64,000 bases of DNA from assembly GCA_049115935.1 (NCBI GenBank), contig JAGDZK010000037.1, forward strand, positions 6,239-70,238, given 5' to 3'. The first letter of the stretch is position 1; each line of letters starts with the position of its first letter. Shown here piece by piece: positions 29,401 to 37,564 of the stretch. Source of the DNA: Bermanella sp049115935. Its GTDB lineage: Bacteria; Pseudomonadota; Gammaproteobacteria; Pseudomonadales; Oceanobacteraceae. The notes beneath the pieces were generated by a model that saw nothing but the letters and a program-made list of their open reading frames with translations, was not told where the DNA came from and did not search any database. A program made the translations under genes and the position numbers.

Positions 29401-29543
29401 CAGGCACAGGCGCAGAAGTACAAAGGCCACTGGCAACAGTAGTAATTGGCGGGATTATTTCATCAACGTTATTAACGTTATTTGTTTTACCAATTTTGTA
29501 TGGCTGGGTGCATGGTAAAGCCCAGAAGAAAAAAGAAGGCTAA
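26430..29543 (+). CDS. Heavy-metal RND pump, CzcA-like (HME family)
   Basis: Proton-driven export of divalent metal ions. The 1037 residues show the HME N-terminus (IEWILRFSIERRILM). TM4 has DFGLIVDGAVIIVEN, the form I associate with HME1 pumps for Co/Zn/Cd/Ni rather than the Cu/Ag CusA form, so a zinc/cobalt/nickel substrate is inferred. It overlaps no gene. The adaptor lies just upstream and no CzcC-like outer-membrane factor is present in the window. An AGGAGA Shine-Dalgarno precedes the ATG. Confidence 0.92.
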   Translation: MIEWILRFSIERRILMVMLALFIMATGFYHYQKLPIDAVPDITNVQVQINTQADGYSPLEVEQRITFNVETAFAGLPKLAYSRSLSRYGLSQVTLIFEEGTDIYFARNLIDQRLSSVNQQLPAGIEATMGPIATGLGEIFMYSVQAEQGAVKKDGLPYDITDLREIQDWIIKPQLALVKGIIEVNAIGGYEKQYHVTPWPEKMLSLQVNMADIHHALTRSNQNQGAGFIETNGQQLLVRIPGQLQTIQDIGNVIIKTFDSNPVFIKDVADVAIGKELRTGAATQNAQETVIATAMMLAGENSREVALNATARLKEIQKSLPHGITLNVVYNRTTLVEKAIATVQKNLIEGALLVIAVLFLLLGNIRAALITAAVIPLAMLGTITGMVRTGVSANLMSLGALDFGLIVDGAVIIVENAIRRLGQVNNQNLTKQERLSIVFDATNEVIRPSLFGVLIITLVYIPLFSLTGVEGKMFHPMAATVVMALLIALILSLTLVPAMVALFMTGPITEKESLVIKKTKQGYQTALQWALRFPRLVISLATALVFTCVYLATTLGTQFIPQLQEGDIALHAMRTPGTGIEQAVAMQTLLEKEILKIDEVETVFSKIGTAEVATDPMPPNVADTFVMLKPQDEWPDSSITQNDVSEKIQHAIAHLPGNNYEFTQPIQMRFNELISGVRSDLAIKIYGDDLDVLLTQAQAVLSQIQSLPGAADARIEQVTGLPMLSIVPDKLALAEYGLTLTDIQTVLATAIAGEQAGLIFEGDRRFNIVMRLPETLRTNINELRALPIILTNGDYVPLNQVANIEISPQPNQISREQGKRRIIVSSNIRGVDLGSFVQNAKQTISQNVNIPAGYWLEYAGTFEQLQSASKRLSIVVPLTLLLILGLLVMAFNSIKDALIIFSAIPFALTGGILSLWLTDMSLSITAAVGFIALSGIAVLNGLVMLSFIRQRFLEIGDLSKAIIEGAVIRLRPVLMTALVASLGFVPMALNTGTGAEVQRPLATVVIGGIISSTLLTLFVLPILYGWVHGKAQKKKEG

Positions 29544-29557
29544 GTAATGCAATGTAG

Positions 29558-29574
29558 GTCGGGCACTGCCCGAC
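29558..29574. repeat. REP-like palindrome GTCGGGCA-C-TGCCCGAC
   Basis: Perfect 8-bp arms, 15 bases after the metal-pump stop, preceded by TGTAG. This is the classic form of a gammaproteobacterial REP unit. Confidence 0.7.
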
Positions 29575-29583
29575 TTAATTAAT

Positions 29584-29629
29584 GACGGGTTACGTTGCTC
29601 GTGATACTCGCAGCTAACCCATCCTACGA
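29584..29629. repeat. REP-like unit with GGGTTA/TAACCC arms
   Basis: GGGTTA at 29587-29592 pairs with TAACCC at 29615-29620, followed by CATCCTACG. This is the common layout of a second REP type found beside the first. Confidence 0.6.
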
Positions 29630-29647
29630 TAAAGATAAAAACATAAT

Positions 29648-29676
29648 GTACGAGCGCGCACCTGCGCGCGAATAAC
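29648..29676. repeat. Dispersed palindromic repeat, copy 1 (GTACGAGC type)
   Basis: GTACGAGCGCGCACCTGCGCGC followed by GAATAAC. The same element with compensating arm changes (CGAGCTCGCA...TGCGAGCG) is at 38558-38586, so this is a dispersed family. Confidence 0.7.
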
Positions 29677-29720
29677 TTCTAAACACACTCAAACTAAACC
29701 GAAAAACATATCAAAATGGA

Positions 29721-29738
29721 TGTCCGCCTTCGCGGGCA
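29721..29738. repeat. REP-like palindrome TGTCCGC-CTTC-GCGGGCA
   Basis: Seven-bp arms with a CTTC loop, followed by TGAC. It is similar in layout to the unit at 18212. Confidence 0.65.
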
Positions 29739-29788
29739 TGACTATTAAAATTAATTCGACTATGGCGAATGTAACCAAGTTTAACAAT

Positions 29789-29832
29789 CGTCACTCCCAT
29801 AGGACGTAGTCCGTTAATGAAAGTCCACTGAA
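29789..29832. repeat. Dispersed CGTCAC-CCCATAG repeat, copy 1
   Basis: About 40 bases that match 33359-33402 at 30 of 40 positions. An internal small hairpin GGAC-GTA-GTCC becomes GCAC-TCA-GTGC in the other copy. Confidence 0.55.
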
Positions 29833-29923
29833 TACTCTGTCCTACTGGCATAATATTAATTGCGTATCCAAACGTATCGTTTATTCGCTACACTTAAACC
29901 ATTCATATGATTTAAGGCATCCC

Positions 29924-31741
29924 ATGCTCGTAAGCGCCCTCATCTATTTATTTGCCGCCGTAGTATCCGTTCCCATTGCTAAGCGTCTAGGCTTGGGCTC
30001 AGTGCTGGGCTATCTGATCGCTGGCGTGCTCATTGGCCCGTTTGTGTTTCACCTGGTTGGCGATCAAACCCATGTTATGCACTTTGCCGAGTTTGGCGTG
30101 GTGATGATGTTATTTTTAGTGGGTTTAGAGCTACGCCCTTCGCGCTTATGGCAAATGCGTCGCCCTATTTTAGGTTTGGGTGGTTTGCAGGTGATTCTTA
30201 CCGCCACCATGATTAGCGCACTGGTGATGGTAGCCAGCGATTTTGTTTGGCAAGTGAGTCTGGCCATCGGCTTAACCTTAGCCCTGTCATCAACCGCCAT
30301 TGTGTTGCAGTCACTTACAGAGCGCGGTTTATTAAAAACCCAAGCCGGTGCCAATAGTTTTTCTGTTTTGTTGTTTCAAGATATTGCGGTGATTCCAATC
30401 TTGGCATTACTGCCGCTATTGGCAGTGGGTGAAGTGGTGAATAATGCCGATGTGCACGACAGCTTAATAAGTCGCTTACCAATTTGGATTCAAGTAGTCA
30501 TTACCACCGCCACCATTTTAGCGATTATTTTAGGTGGTAAATTTTTAGCCGCACCCTTCTTTCGTTTTATTGCTGAAACCCGTATGCGCGAAGTATTCAC
30601 CGCCTTTGCATTATTAATCGTGGTGGCCATTACGGTGTTGATGCAAGCCATTGGTTTATCCCCTGCTTTGGGCTCATTTTTAGCCGGTGTGGTATTGGCC
30701 GATAACGAATTCCGCCATGAATTAGAAGTGGATATTGAGCCCTTTAAAGGGCTGTTGCTGGGCCTGTTTTTTATCACAGTAGGAGCCAGCATTGATTTTC
30801 AATTGTTGTTTGATCAACCATTGTTGATTGGTTTGTCCGTGGTGTCGTTAATATTAGTGAAAGTCATTGTGCTGGCCTCAGTGGCGGCTATTTCTAGCAT
30901 GAGCCGCTCACAAGGAATGCTGTTTACGCTGGCCCTTGCTCAGGGCGGCGAATTTGCATTTGTATTGGCCAGCAGTGCCCGTCAATTTAATGTATTTGAT
31001 GACGCCTTGGTAAATATGATCACCGTGGTAGTGGCTCTATCTATGCTGATATCCCCCTTATTACTGGTGGCCTATGAGCTTTATTTCAGCCGTAAAGGCC
31101 AGCAAGCTCAACCAGAGCAAGACACGAATATCGAAAGCACCGAGCATGTGATCTTGGCTGGCTATGGGCGCTTTGGCCAAATCATCGGCCGCTTACTTGT
31201 GGCACAAGGTTATAACCTTACTATTCTTGATCACAGCCCAGGGCAAGTAGACTTGGTACGACGCTTTGGTACCAAGGTTTATTACGGCGATGCCGCCCGT
31301 CGAGATCTACTTGAAGCCGCTGGGGCCAATGACGCTAAGTTACTGATCATCGCCGTGGATGAAGCGGACAAAACCCTCGACATCATTCACATGGCACAGC
31401 AACACTTTCCCCATTTAAAAATACTGGCCCGCGCCATAGATCGCAGTCACGCTTACGCCATCATGCGAACTAAAATCGAAGGTTTACGCCGTGAAACGTT
31501 TGATTCAGCCCTACACCTTGGTGTAGATGCACTACAAATATTGGGCGTGGCCGAAGAAGATGCTCAGCAAGCGGGTAAGTTATTCGCACAACATGATGAA
31601 GAGAACATGCGAAAACTGGCTGAAGTCTGGGGGGATGACAAACAATATGGCATCGCTGTACAAAAAGGCTTGCAAGAACTTCAACAGGTATTAAAAGAAG
31701 ACGCGAAAGATCGCGAGCAGCAAGCCAAACAAAAACGTTAA
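29924..31741 (+). CDS. Kef-type (CPA2) cation:proton antiporter with TrkA-N domain
   Basis: Potassium/proton efflux system of the KefB/KefC type, used in pH control and electrophile defence. Residues 1-390 hold about 12 membrane helices with LALSSTAIVLQSL and GSFLAGVVLAD. Residues about 405-520 form an NAD-binding RCK domain starting VILAGYGRFGQIIGRLL and continuing YYGDAARRDLLEAAG. The length of 605 aa lies between KefB and KefC of E. coli. No KefG/KefF-type ancillary gene is next to it, so glutathione control is inferred only from family. Confidence 0.9.
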   Translation: MLVSALIYLFAAVVSVPIAKRLGLGSVLGYLIAGVLIGPFVFHLVGDQTHVMHFAEFGVVMMLFLVGLELRPSRLWQMRRPILGLGGLQVILTATMISALVMVASDFVWQVSLAIGLTLALSSTAIVLQSLTERGLLKTQAGANSFSVLLFQDIAVIPILALLPLLAVGEVVNNADVHDSLISRLPIWIQVVITTATILAIILGGKFLAAPFFRFIAETRMREVFTAFALLIVVAITVLMQAIGLSPALGSFLAGVVLADNEFRHELEVDIEPFKGLLLGLFFITVGASIDFQLLFDQPLLIGLSVVSLILVKVIVLASVAAISSMSRSQGMLFTLALAQGGEFAFVLASSARQFNVFDDALVNMITVVVALSMLISPLLLVAYELYFSRKGQQAQPEQDTNIESTEHVILAGYGRFGQIIGRLLVAQGYNLTILDHSPGQVDLVRRFGTKVYYGDAARRDLLEAAGANDAKLLIIAVDEADKTLDIIHMAQQHFPHLKILARAIDRSHAYAIMRTKIEGLRRETFDSALHLGVDALQILGVAEEDAQQAGKLFAQHDEENMRKLAEVWGDDKQYGIAVQKGLQELQQVLKEDAKDREQQAKQKR

Positions 31742-31867
31742 ACATACAAGTAATGGGCTTAAGCAGGGATTATTTACAAAAATCAATACCCACTCGACCC
31801 GATAGCGCATCAAGCAGATGTTGCTCAGAATAAACCGCAACCATATAAATGATTTAAAAGGTCGAGC

Positions 31868-33172
31868 ATGACAGTCCAGCGATGTGAAGCGTATTACAGC
31901 GCCACCGTCAATCAAGACAGTGACTACCCAGAGCTAGAAGGTGACATCCGCGTGGATGTGGCCATTGTGGGTGGCGGCTTTACCGGTATTAATACCGCCC
32001 TTGAGCTAGCCGAACGGGGTTTAAAGGTAGCGGTTATTGAAGCTAAAAAAGTAGCATGGGGGGCAACCGGTCGAAACGGCGGACAAGTCACGGGCAGCTT
32101 ATCTGGTGACGAGGCTATGCGGAAACAAATGCGCAAAACCCTTGGTAGTGATGTGGATGATTTCATTTGGCACCTGCGCTTTCATGGACATGACATCATT
32201 AAAAAGCGCATCGAAAAATATAATATCCACTGCGACCTAAAGTTCGGTCATTTGCATACCGCTTACAAGCCAAGCCACTTGCCAGAATTGCGGGCGAATT
32301 ATCAAGAATGTTTAGACCACGGCATGGAAGACGACGTGGAGTTTGTTGAGCGCCATCGCATGAATGAATTCTTAGAGACTGATATTTACCACGGTGGCAT
32401 CTACAACAAAAAGAACATGCACCTGCATAGCTTAAACCTATGTTTAGGTGAAGCGCGCGCAGCTGAATCATTAGGCACTTTAATTTTTGAAAATAGTGAA
32501 GTGATCGACATTGATCACGGCGATAACAAAACCGGTAAGCCTGCAAAAGTATTCACTCAAAAAGGCAGTGTTACCGCTAACACAGTAATGCTTGCAGGTA
32601 ATGCGTACCACCGTTTAGAGCGTTTAAAAATGAGCGGTAAAATCTTCCCTGCAGCCGGTGGTTTAGTGGTCACCGAACCATTAGGAGATGACGTGGCCAA
32701 CCTCATTAATCCAAAAGATGTGGCGGTTTATGATTGTCGCTTTGTATTGGATTATTACCGCTTAACCGCTGATAAACGTTTATTGTTTGGTGGCGGTGCT
32801 AATTACTCTGGCCGCGAAAGTCGTGACATTGATGCTGAGTTGCGCCCTGCCATTGAAAAAACGTTTCCACGCTTAAAAGGTGTGAAGGTGGATTTTCAAT
32901 GGTCAGGCATGATGGGCATTGTGATAAACCGCATTCCACAATTGGGTAAGATTTCAGATAACGTGTTTTATGCACAAGGTTATTCAGGTCATGGCATCGC
33001 ACTTACTCATATTGTCAGTGAAATTATGGCCAACGCCATAACAGGGAAAATGAAAGATTACGACACCTTTGCTAACTGCAAACATATTCGTCTACTCGGT
33101 AGTGAATGGATTGGTAATCAATTTTTAGCATTGGGTATGTGGTATTACTTAATGTTAGAGAAATTGCGTTAA
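31868..33172 (+). CDS. FAD-dependent amine oxidase, PuuB/OrdL-like
   Basis: DAO-family flavoenzyme resembling gamma-glutamylputrescine oxidase. The dinucleotide-binding motif GGGFTG is at 35-40 in an AIVGGGFTGINTALELAE context, and GATGRNGGQVTGS follows, the flavin contact typical of this group. The C-terminal YAQGYSGHGIALTH is also characteristic. Length of 434 aa is normal. No other puu genes are adjacent; an aldehyde dehydrogenase gene lies 1.7 kb downstream on the other strand. An N-alkylated amino acid or polyamine conjugate is the likely substrate. Confidence 0.85.
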   Translation: MTVQRCEAYYSATVNQDSDYPELEGDIRVDVAIVGGGFTGINTALELAERGLKVAVIEAKKVAWGATGRNGGQVTGSLSGDEAMRKQMRKTLGSDVDDFIWHLRFHGHDIIKKRIEKYNIHCDLKFGHLHTAYKPSHLPELRANYQECLDHGMEDDVEFVERHRMNEFLETDIYHGGIYNKKNMHLHSLNLCLGEARAAESLGTLIFENSEVIDIDHGDNKTGKPAKVFTQKGSVTANTVMLAGNAYHRLERLKMSGKIFPAAGGLVVTEPLGDDVANLINPKDVAVYDCRFVLDYYRLTADKRLLFGGGANYSGRESRDIDAELRPAIEKTFPRLKGVKVDFQWSGMMGIVINRIPQLGKISDNVFYAQGYSGHGIALTHIVSEIMANAITGKMKDYDTFANCKHIRLLGSEWIGNQFLALGMWYYLMLEKLR

Positions 33173-33210
33173 ACGGCTATCAAGCATCATTTACATATTT
33201 TTTAATTTAT

Positions 33211-33268
33211 CGCGCGCAAGCGCCCTCCCACAATATTCTCTCAATTTGTGGGAGGGCGCGTGCGCGCG
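33211..33268. repeat. Large GC-rich inverted repeat with 23-bp arms
   Basis: Arm 33211-33233 is complementary to 33246-33268 at 22 of 23 positions, with a 12-base loop. The CGCGCGCAAGCG and CCCTCCCACAA halves suggest two nested REP-like units. It lies 38 bases after the oxidase stop and may also act as a transcript-end stabiliser. Confidence 0.75.
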
Positions 33269-33358
33269 AATCTGTTTTGTCTATTTGAGACATGAATACT
33301 CGCATTCCTAGGTACGATTCGCTGCCGTGAAGCTCCGTGGGTAAAACACCAGCTACAC

Positions 33359-33402
33359 CGTCACGCCCATAGCACTCAGTGCATTAATCGTAATCCACAT
33401 CA
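33359..33402. repeat. Dispersed CGTCAC-CCCATAG repeat, copy 2
   Basis: Partner of 29789-29832, with the internal hairpin GCAC-TCA-GTGC. Confidence 0.55.
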
Positions 33403-33500
33403 AGCGCTCTAAATTGATAAACGGCTCTTCACTGCTGTTATTTGACCTATACTAAAAACTCAGCAATAGTCTGTATATACAATAAAAAGTGAAACCTCTT

Positions 33501-34358
33501 ATGCCCAGTTTTCAACATCAAAACGTTCATTTTCACTACGAAGAAATAGGTTCAGGTCAGCCCATTATTGCCCTACACGGCTTAGCACAGCACAGCGCCT
33601 ACTGGATGAAAACTGGTGTAGCAGAGCAGCTTGCTAAACATTATCGCATCATCGCGTTAGATGTTAGAGGTCACGGCTTCACCACCATTGAAGGCGAGCC
33701 AAAGGGTTATGACATTGAAACCTGTGTAGAAGATGTGAATGTATTGGCTGAGCATCTAGGGTTAAAACAATTCCATTTAATGGGTCACAGTACTGGCGGT
33801 ATGATCGCAGTGCGTTACGCCATGCAATACGCCGTTGATAAAAGCGATGATGCTAACAATCGTTTGTTATCACTTATTTTATGTAATACCAGTTCGTCAA
33901 CGCAATTTAGTAATTTACCGGATGTGGCCAATCAAGCTGCTATTACCTTTATGGCCAACAGCTTCGAAAACTTTAGCTGGCCACTGATTATTCAAGGATT
34001 AAAAATTAACTCTGGACCATTGTTCGCAGGATTATCAGCGGCTAAAAATTCAGATGAGCTGTATGAACAAACATTAAAATTAATGGAAGACGGTAACGGC
34101 AAAAGCATTGGGGCTTTTGTTAGAAGCTTTTATCAAGATAAAAACCCTCACATTGAAGACCTGAAGAAAATAAGTTGTCCAACCTTGGTGATTACCGCTG
34201 AGCTCGATCATATATTCACCAAAACCAGCAAGCATTTTATAGCGAATATCCATCAGGTCACTCATGCCCACCACCCAAGTTGTGGCCATATGACAGCGGT
34301 TGAATGCCCAGACTGGCTAACTGATAAGATTTTAGGTTTCCTAACTATACACCAATAA
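33501..34358 (+). CDS. Alpha/beta-hydrolase (serine type)
   Basis: Serine hydrolase of the esterase/enol-lactonase-like group with unknown substrate. Counted from the upstream GTG at 33489, the nucleophile elbow GHSTGG has Ser at about residue 101. The oxyanion-hole HGLAQHS is at 30-36, a candidate acid lies in AELDHIF, and the catalytic His is in SCGHMTAVE. I prefer the ATG at 33501 (MPSFQHQ) because it gives a normal family start; neither start has a strong Shine-Dalgarno. The gene is single, preceded by the repeat-rich gap. Confidence 0.85.
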   Translation: MPSFQHQNVHFHYEEIGSGQPIIALHGLAQHSAYWMKTGVAEQLAKHYRIIALDVRGHGFTTIEGEPKGYDIETCVEDVNVLAEHLGLKQFHLMGHSTGGMIAVRYAMQYAVDKSDDANNRLLSLILCNTSSSTQFSNLPDVANQAAITFMANSFENFSWPLIIQGLKINSGPLFAGLSAAKNSDELYEQTLKLMEDGNGKSIGAFVRSFYQDKNPHIEDLKKISCPTLVITAELDHIFTKTSKHFIANIHQVTHAHHPSCGHMTAVECPDWLTDKILGFLTIHQ

Positions 34359-34505
34359 ATTATCTAGATTTCTGGGTTGTACTGTTATTGCATTATTTCT
34401 GTTATTACCCGCAATCACTTTCACAAGCTCGACATGCTTGACGTTGCTGGCGATGTTTTTTGACAAACTGTTCACCATCACTATATTCAATAACTTAAAT
34501 AGCGG

Positions 34506-34865
34506 CTAACCGTTATAAATACGTTGCTCAATATGCTGAATGAATACAGGGTCCATATGTATCTCAAAAGCAGAAGACGCGGACTTAACGGCTATGGCAA
34601 CCAACAGCCCAGTGAACATGATACCGCACCAAGCAATCATAATTGAAATGCTCTTCGATGATTTTTTAGTGGGGCGTATATCCCCATAACCCACCGTAAG
34701 AGCTGTTATATAAGCCCAGTATAATGAATCAAATGTGTTCCATTTTTCCATTCGCCCGACAATTAAACCAAGCCCTGAAATCAGCACACATAAAACCGAT
34801 AATATAGGGGCACCTAGGAGCATGCCCCAAAAAAACAACTGAAAAAACGTAATCGAAAAATCCAT
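34506..34865 (-). CDS. Small two-TM potassium channel
   Basis: Single-pore-domain K+ channel subunit, expected to form tetramers. Two membrane helices (about 8-35 and 75-97) flank a pore loop with the selectivity filter TVGYGD at about 57-62. No RCK or other ligand domain follows: the protein ends at residue 119. The gene lies just 19 bases downstream of the aldehyde dehydrogenase stop on the same strand, so they may be cotranscribed. Confidence 0.88.
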   Translation of the reverse strand: MDFSITFFQLFFWGMLLGAPILSVLCVLISGLGLIVGRMEKWNTFDSLYWAYITALTVGYGDIRPTKKSSKSISIMIAWCGIMFTGLLVAIAVKSASSAFEIHMDPVFIQHIEQRIYNG

Positions 34866-34884
34866 GATGCACTTATCAATAATC

Positions 34885-36300
34885 TTAATCTATGTGAATG
34901 GCTTTTAATTCTACATATTCATGCAAACCTTCATCACCAAATTCACGACCATTGCCACTTTGTTTCATGCCACCAAAAGGGGCCTCTATATTGTAACTGC
35001 CACCATTCACATACACCATGCCGGCATCAATGTGTTTGGCAATATCAAACCCCAATGTTTTGTCTTTAGCGTAAACAGCGGCCGCTAAACCATATGGGGT
35101 GTCATTGGCAATCTCGATGGCTTGCTCAATGGTTTGGTATTCAATCATACAAATAACGGGGCCAAAGATTTCTTCACGAGCAATAACCATATCATTTGTA
35201 ACTTTTGCAAATATTGTTGGCGATACATAAAAGCCTTTATCAATACCGGCTGGTTTTTCTAATCCGCCAGTCACCAACATGGCCCCTTCTTTTATGCCGC
35301 GTTCTATATAATTTAATACTCGTTGCTGTTGTGCTTGGCTGGCCATGGGCCCCATAAACGCATTTGGGCCACTACCTATTACTATTGATTCTGCTTTTTG
35401 TTTTGCCAGCGCCATAACCTCTTGTTCGATATTGGTATGCACTAGCCAGCGACTGTAAGCAGTGCAGGTTTGTCCTGTATTAATCAATACGTCATCAATA
35501 CCGTATTGCACGGCTGCCTCTACGTCACAGCCTTCATCTATTATGAGCGGTGATTTTCCACCGAGTTCTTGCACCACACGCTTTACATTTTGTGCGGCGC
35601 TTTGAGCGATATGAATACCGGCTCGGGTTGATCCTGTAAATGATATTAATTGAATATCTGGGTGTGCAGATAAAGTCGCTCCCACTTCAGGGCCTGTACC
35701 TGTTACAAGATTAAACACCCCCTTTGGTAAACCGATTTCATCACATGCTTTAGCGACTATAAAATCTTGTAAGGAAGTTTGTTCTGATGGCTTTACAATC
35801 ATAGTGCAACCGGCGGCGAGTGCTGGGGCCATTTTGCCCACCAGTTGATTTAAGGGATAATTCCACGGGCTAATTAATGCACAAACACCAATTGGCTGTT
35901 TTAAAATTTGCGCATTTCCTATGATTTTAATTTCATCCATTAATTTTGTGCGCTGCACGTAGGTTTCTAAAATATCGATTTGATCATCCACCTGCACTTC
36001 CCCTGCAAGGTGTAATGGCATACCCATTGAGATACTTATAACCGGTGCTAACTCATCACGGTATTCCCGTAATTTATTCACCAGTTTTTGTATCATATCA
36101 GCACGGTATTCACTGCTGGTTTTTGACCATGTTTTAAATGCAGTGGCTGCGGCTATTACCGCTTTATCAACATCCTCTTTTGTGCCCATGACAACATTGG
36201 CACACGGCTCCTCCGTCGCAGGATTAATTACCTCAAAAGTTTGTTTACCTGTGGAGCTGATCCATTGTCCATTAATGAACAGTTTTGAATAATCTTTCAT
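34885..36300 (-). CDS. NAD(P)+-dependent aldehyde dehydrogenase
   Basis: Oxidises an aldehyde to the acid. Catalytic residues are all present: N147 in SPWNYP, K170 in IVKPSE, E245 in QELGGKSP and C279 in GQTCTA. The nucleotide-binding FTGSTRAG is at 221-228. The length of 471 aa fits the general family; relatives carry names such as putative aldehyde dehydrogenase YcbD/DhaS. Its partner pathway is not obvious. A PuuB-like amine oxidase gene nearby, on the other strand, could supply aldehydes. Confidence 0.9.
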   Translation of the reverse strand: MKDYSKLFINGQWISSTGKQTFEVINPATEEPCANVVMGTKEDVDKAVIAAATAFKTWSKTSSEYRADMIQKLVNKLREYRDELAPVISISMGMPLHLAGEVQVDDQIDILETYVQRTKLMDEIKIIGNAQILKQPIGVCALISPWNYPLNQLVGKMAPALAAGCTMIVKPSEQTSLQDFIVAKACDEIGLPKGVFNLVTGTGPEVGATLSAHPDIQLISFTGSTRAGIHIAQSAAQNVKRVVQELGGKSPLIIDEGCDVEAAVQYGIDDVLINTGQTCTAYSRWLVHTNIEQEVMALAKQKAESIVIGSGPNAFMGPMASQAQQQRVLNYIERGIKEGAMLVTGGLEKPAGIDKGFYVSPTIFAKVTNDMVIAREEIFGPVICMIEYQTIEQAIEIANDTPYGLAAAVYAKDKTLGFDIAKHIDAGMVYVNGGSYNIEAPFGGMKQSGNGREFGDEGLHEYVELKAIHID

Positions 36301-36508
36301 TATCGTGCCCTATTAAACGTTCACCCGATTGAACATATTGCAAATACTCTCAACCTATTAACACTGCCACTTTTTAACTCAACAATAAGACAAGGTTATC
36401 TGCATACGCTAACATCAATCGATTGCGCTTATCATCATAGAATGAATAAATCTGCTTCGGTAGCATTAGCGTATACTGGTTATGTTTATTCATTGTATAA
36501 GGCTTTTC

Positions 36509-37114
36509 ATGCAATCCCTAAACCTGCAAACCTTCACTGGAGTGATTTTTGATTTAGATGGCACCTTGGTGGAGTCGTTATTGGATTTTCCATTTTTACG
36601 CCAGTCACTTAATTGCCCAGATGACATGGATCTGCTCACCCATGTGGCCGGTCTTGATGATCAAGCCAAAGCCCATGCTAATGCCTTTATTGAACAACAC
36701 GAGTTAGAGGATGCCCAACATGCTAAATGGCTACCAGGTGCTCTTGAATTAGTGGCCGCCATAGCAGATCTAGGCTTACCTATGGCCATCGTGACTCGTA
36801 ACAGCCCAGAAGCGGCACGTATTAAAGTGAGCAATAATCAGATCCCCATCAGCAATATTCTCACCCGCGCAGATGCCCCTGCTAAGCCTGACCCAACCGC
36901 TTTATTAATGGTTGCTAAAGAGTGGCAGCAGTCACCTAGCACAATTATGTATGTAGGGGATTATAAGTACGACTTACAAGCGGCTATCAACGCGGGCATG
37001 CACGGTTGCCTATATGCTCCTTTAGAAGTCCCCGATTACGCAGATTTGGCCCATAGTATTTGCAGCGACTATGATGAATTAAGGCAGTATTTACATAAAT
37101 GTGTCACAAACTAA
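36509..37114 (+). CDS. HAD-family hydrolase
   Basis: Phosphatase-like protein of the haloacid dehalogenase superfamily, subfamily I with a small helical cap. Motif I is FDLDGTLVES with both aspartates, motif II is the T of IVTRNSPEA, motif III is the K of APAKPDPTA and motif IV is VGDYKYD. I choose the ATG at 36509 (MQSLNL) because a TAAGG Shine-Dalgarno precedes it; an upstream in-frame ATG at 36482 also exists. It lies 65 bases before folX, so it could supply a phosphatase step in pterin metabolism, which is inference only. Confidence 0.85.
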   Translation: MQSLNLQTFTGVIFDLDGTLVESLLDFPFLRQSLNCPDDMDLLTHVAGLDDQAKAHANAFIEQHELEDAQHAKWLPGALELVAAIADLGLPMAIVTRNSPEAARIKVSNNQIPISNILTRADAPAKPDPTALLMVAKEWQQSPSTIMYVGDYKYDLQAAINAGMHGCLYAPLEVPDYADLAHSICSDYDELRQYLHKCVTN

Positions 37115-37179
37115 TGCGCAAAGGAATCCAAATCCATTACCATAGCGTAACTGCTTAAAATAATTTAAGAAGAGCCAAT

Positions 37180-37548
37180 ATGCCTGAAAATAATGCCATC
37201 ATTAATATCAAGAATTTACGCTTACGTACGTTTATTGGCTTTAACCCTGAAGAGCAAGAAAAACAACAAGACGTGATCATTAACGCTGAGATTCATTATC
37301 CAGCAAGCCACTTATGTTTAACCGATCATGTAGAAGGGGCGCTCAATTATAAAACCATCACCAAAGACATAATTGCCTTGGTTGAAGGGGGCCGCTTTAA
37401 ACTATTAGAAAAACTGGTGTCGGACGTTTTAGACATCTGCTGCGAACATGACTCAGTCACGTTCGCAAAAGTCACCATTGATAAACCCCATGCCTTACGC
37501 TTTGCCGATTCGGTATCGTTAACACTGGCCAAACGTAAAGACGCATAG
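37180..37548 (+). CDS. folX: Dihydroneopterin triphosphate 2'-epimerase FolX
   Basis: Epimerises dihydroneopterin triphosphate to the monapterin form. The 122 residues match FolX rather than FolB throughout: IKNLRLRTFIGFNPEEQEKQQDV at the start in FolX order, ALNYKTITKDI, FKLLEKLVSDVLDI and KPHALRFADSVSLTL at the end. It is followed 16 bases later by folE, which makes its substrate from GTP. In pseudomonads the folE-folX-folM set feeds tetrahydromonapterin; no folM is seen here. Confidence 0.93.
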   Translation: MPENNAIINIKNLRLRTFIGFNPEEQEKQQDVIINAEIHYPASHLCLTDHVEGALNYKTITKDIIALVEGGRFKLLEKLVSDVLDICCEHDSVTFAKVTIDKPHALRFADSVSLTLAKRKDA

Positions 37549-37564
37549 GATACGAGGATTAAAC

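Larger units (their letters stand above)
29544..29923. other. 380-bp intergenic region packed with REP-like palindromes
   Basis: Between the metal pump and the Kef-type gene. It holds at least five separate palindromic or repeated units, listed individually. No coding frame is credible. Promoter elements for the next gene are probably in the last 100 bases but were not resolved. Confidence 0.7.
33173..33488. other. 316-bp intergenic region with a large palindrome
   Basis: Contains the 58-bp palindrome at 33211-33268 and a dispersed repeat at 33359-33402. No gene is seen. Confidence 0.7.

Noticed and set aside
31868..36300. A polyamine catabolic operon joining the PuuB-like oxidase and the aldehyde dehydrogenase
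   Set aside because: The genes are on opposite strands and separated by unrelated genes; only a loose functional link can be suggested.
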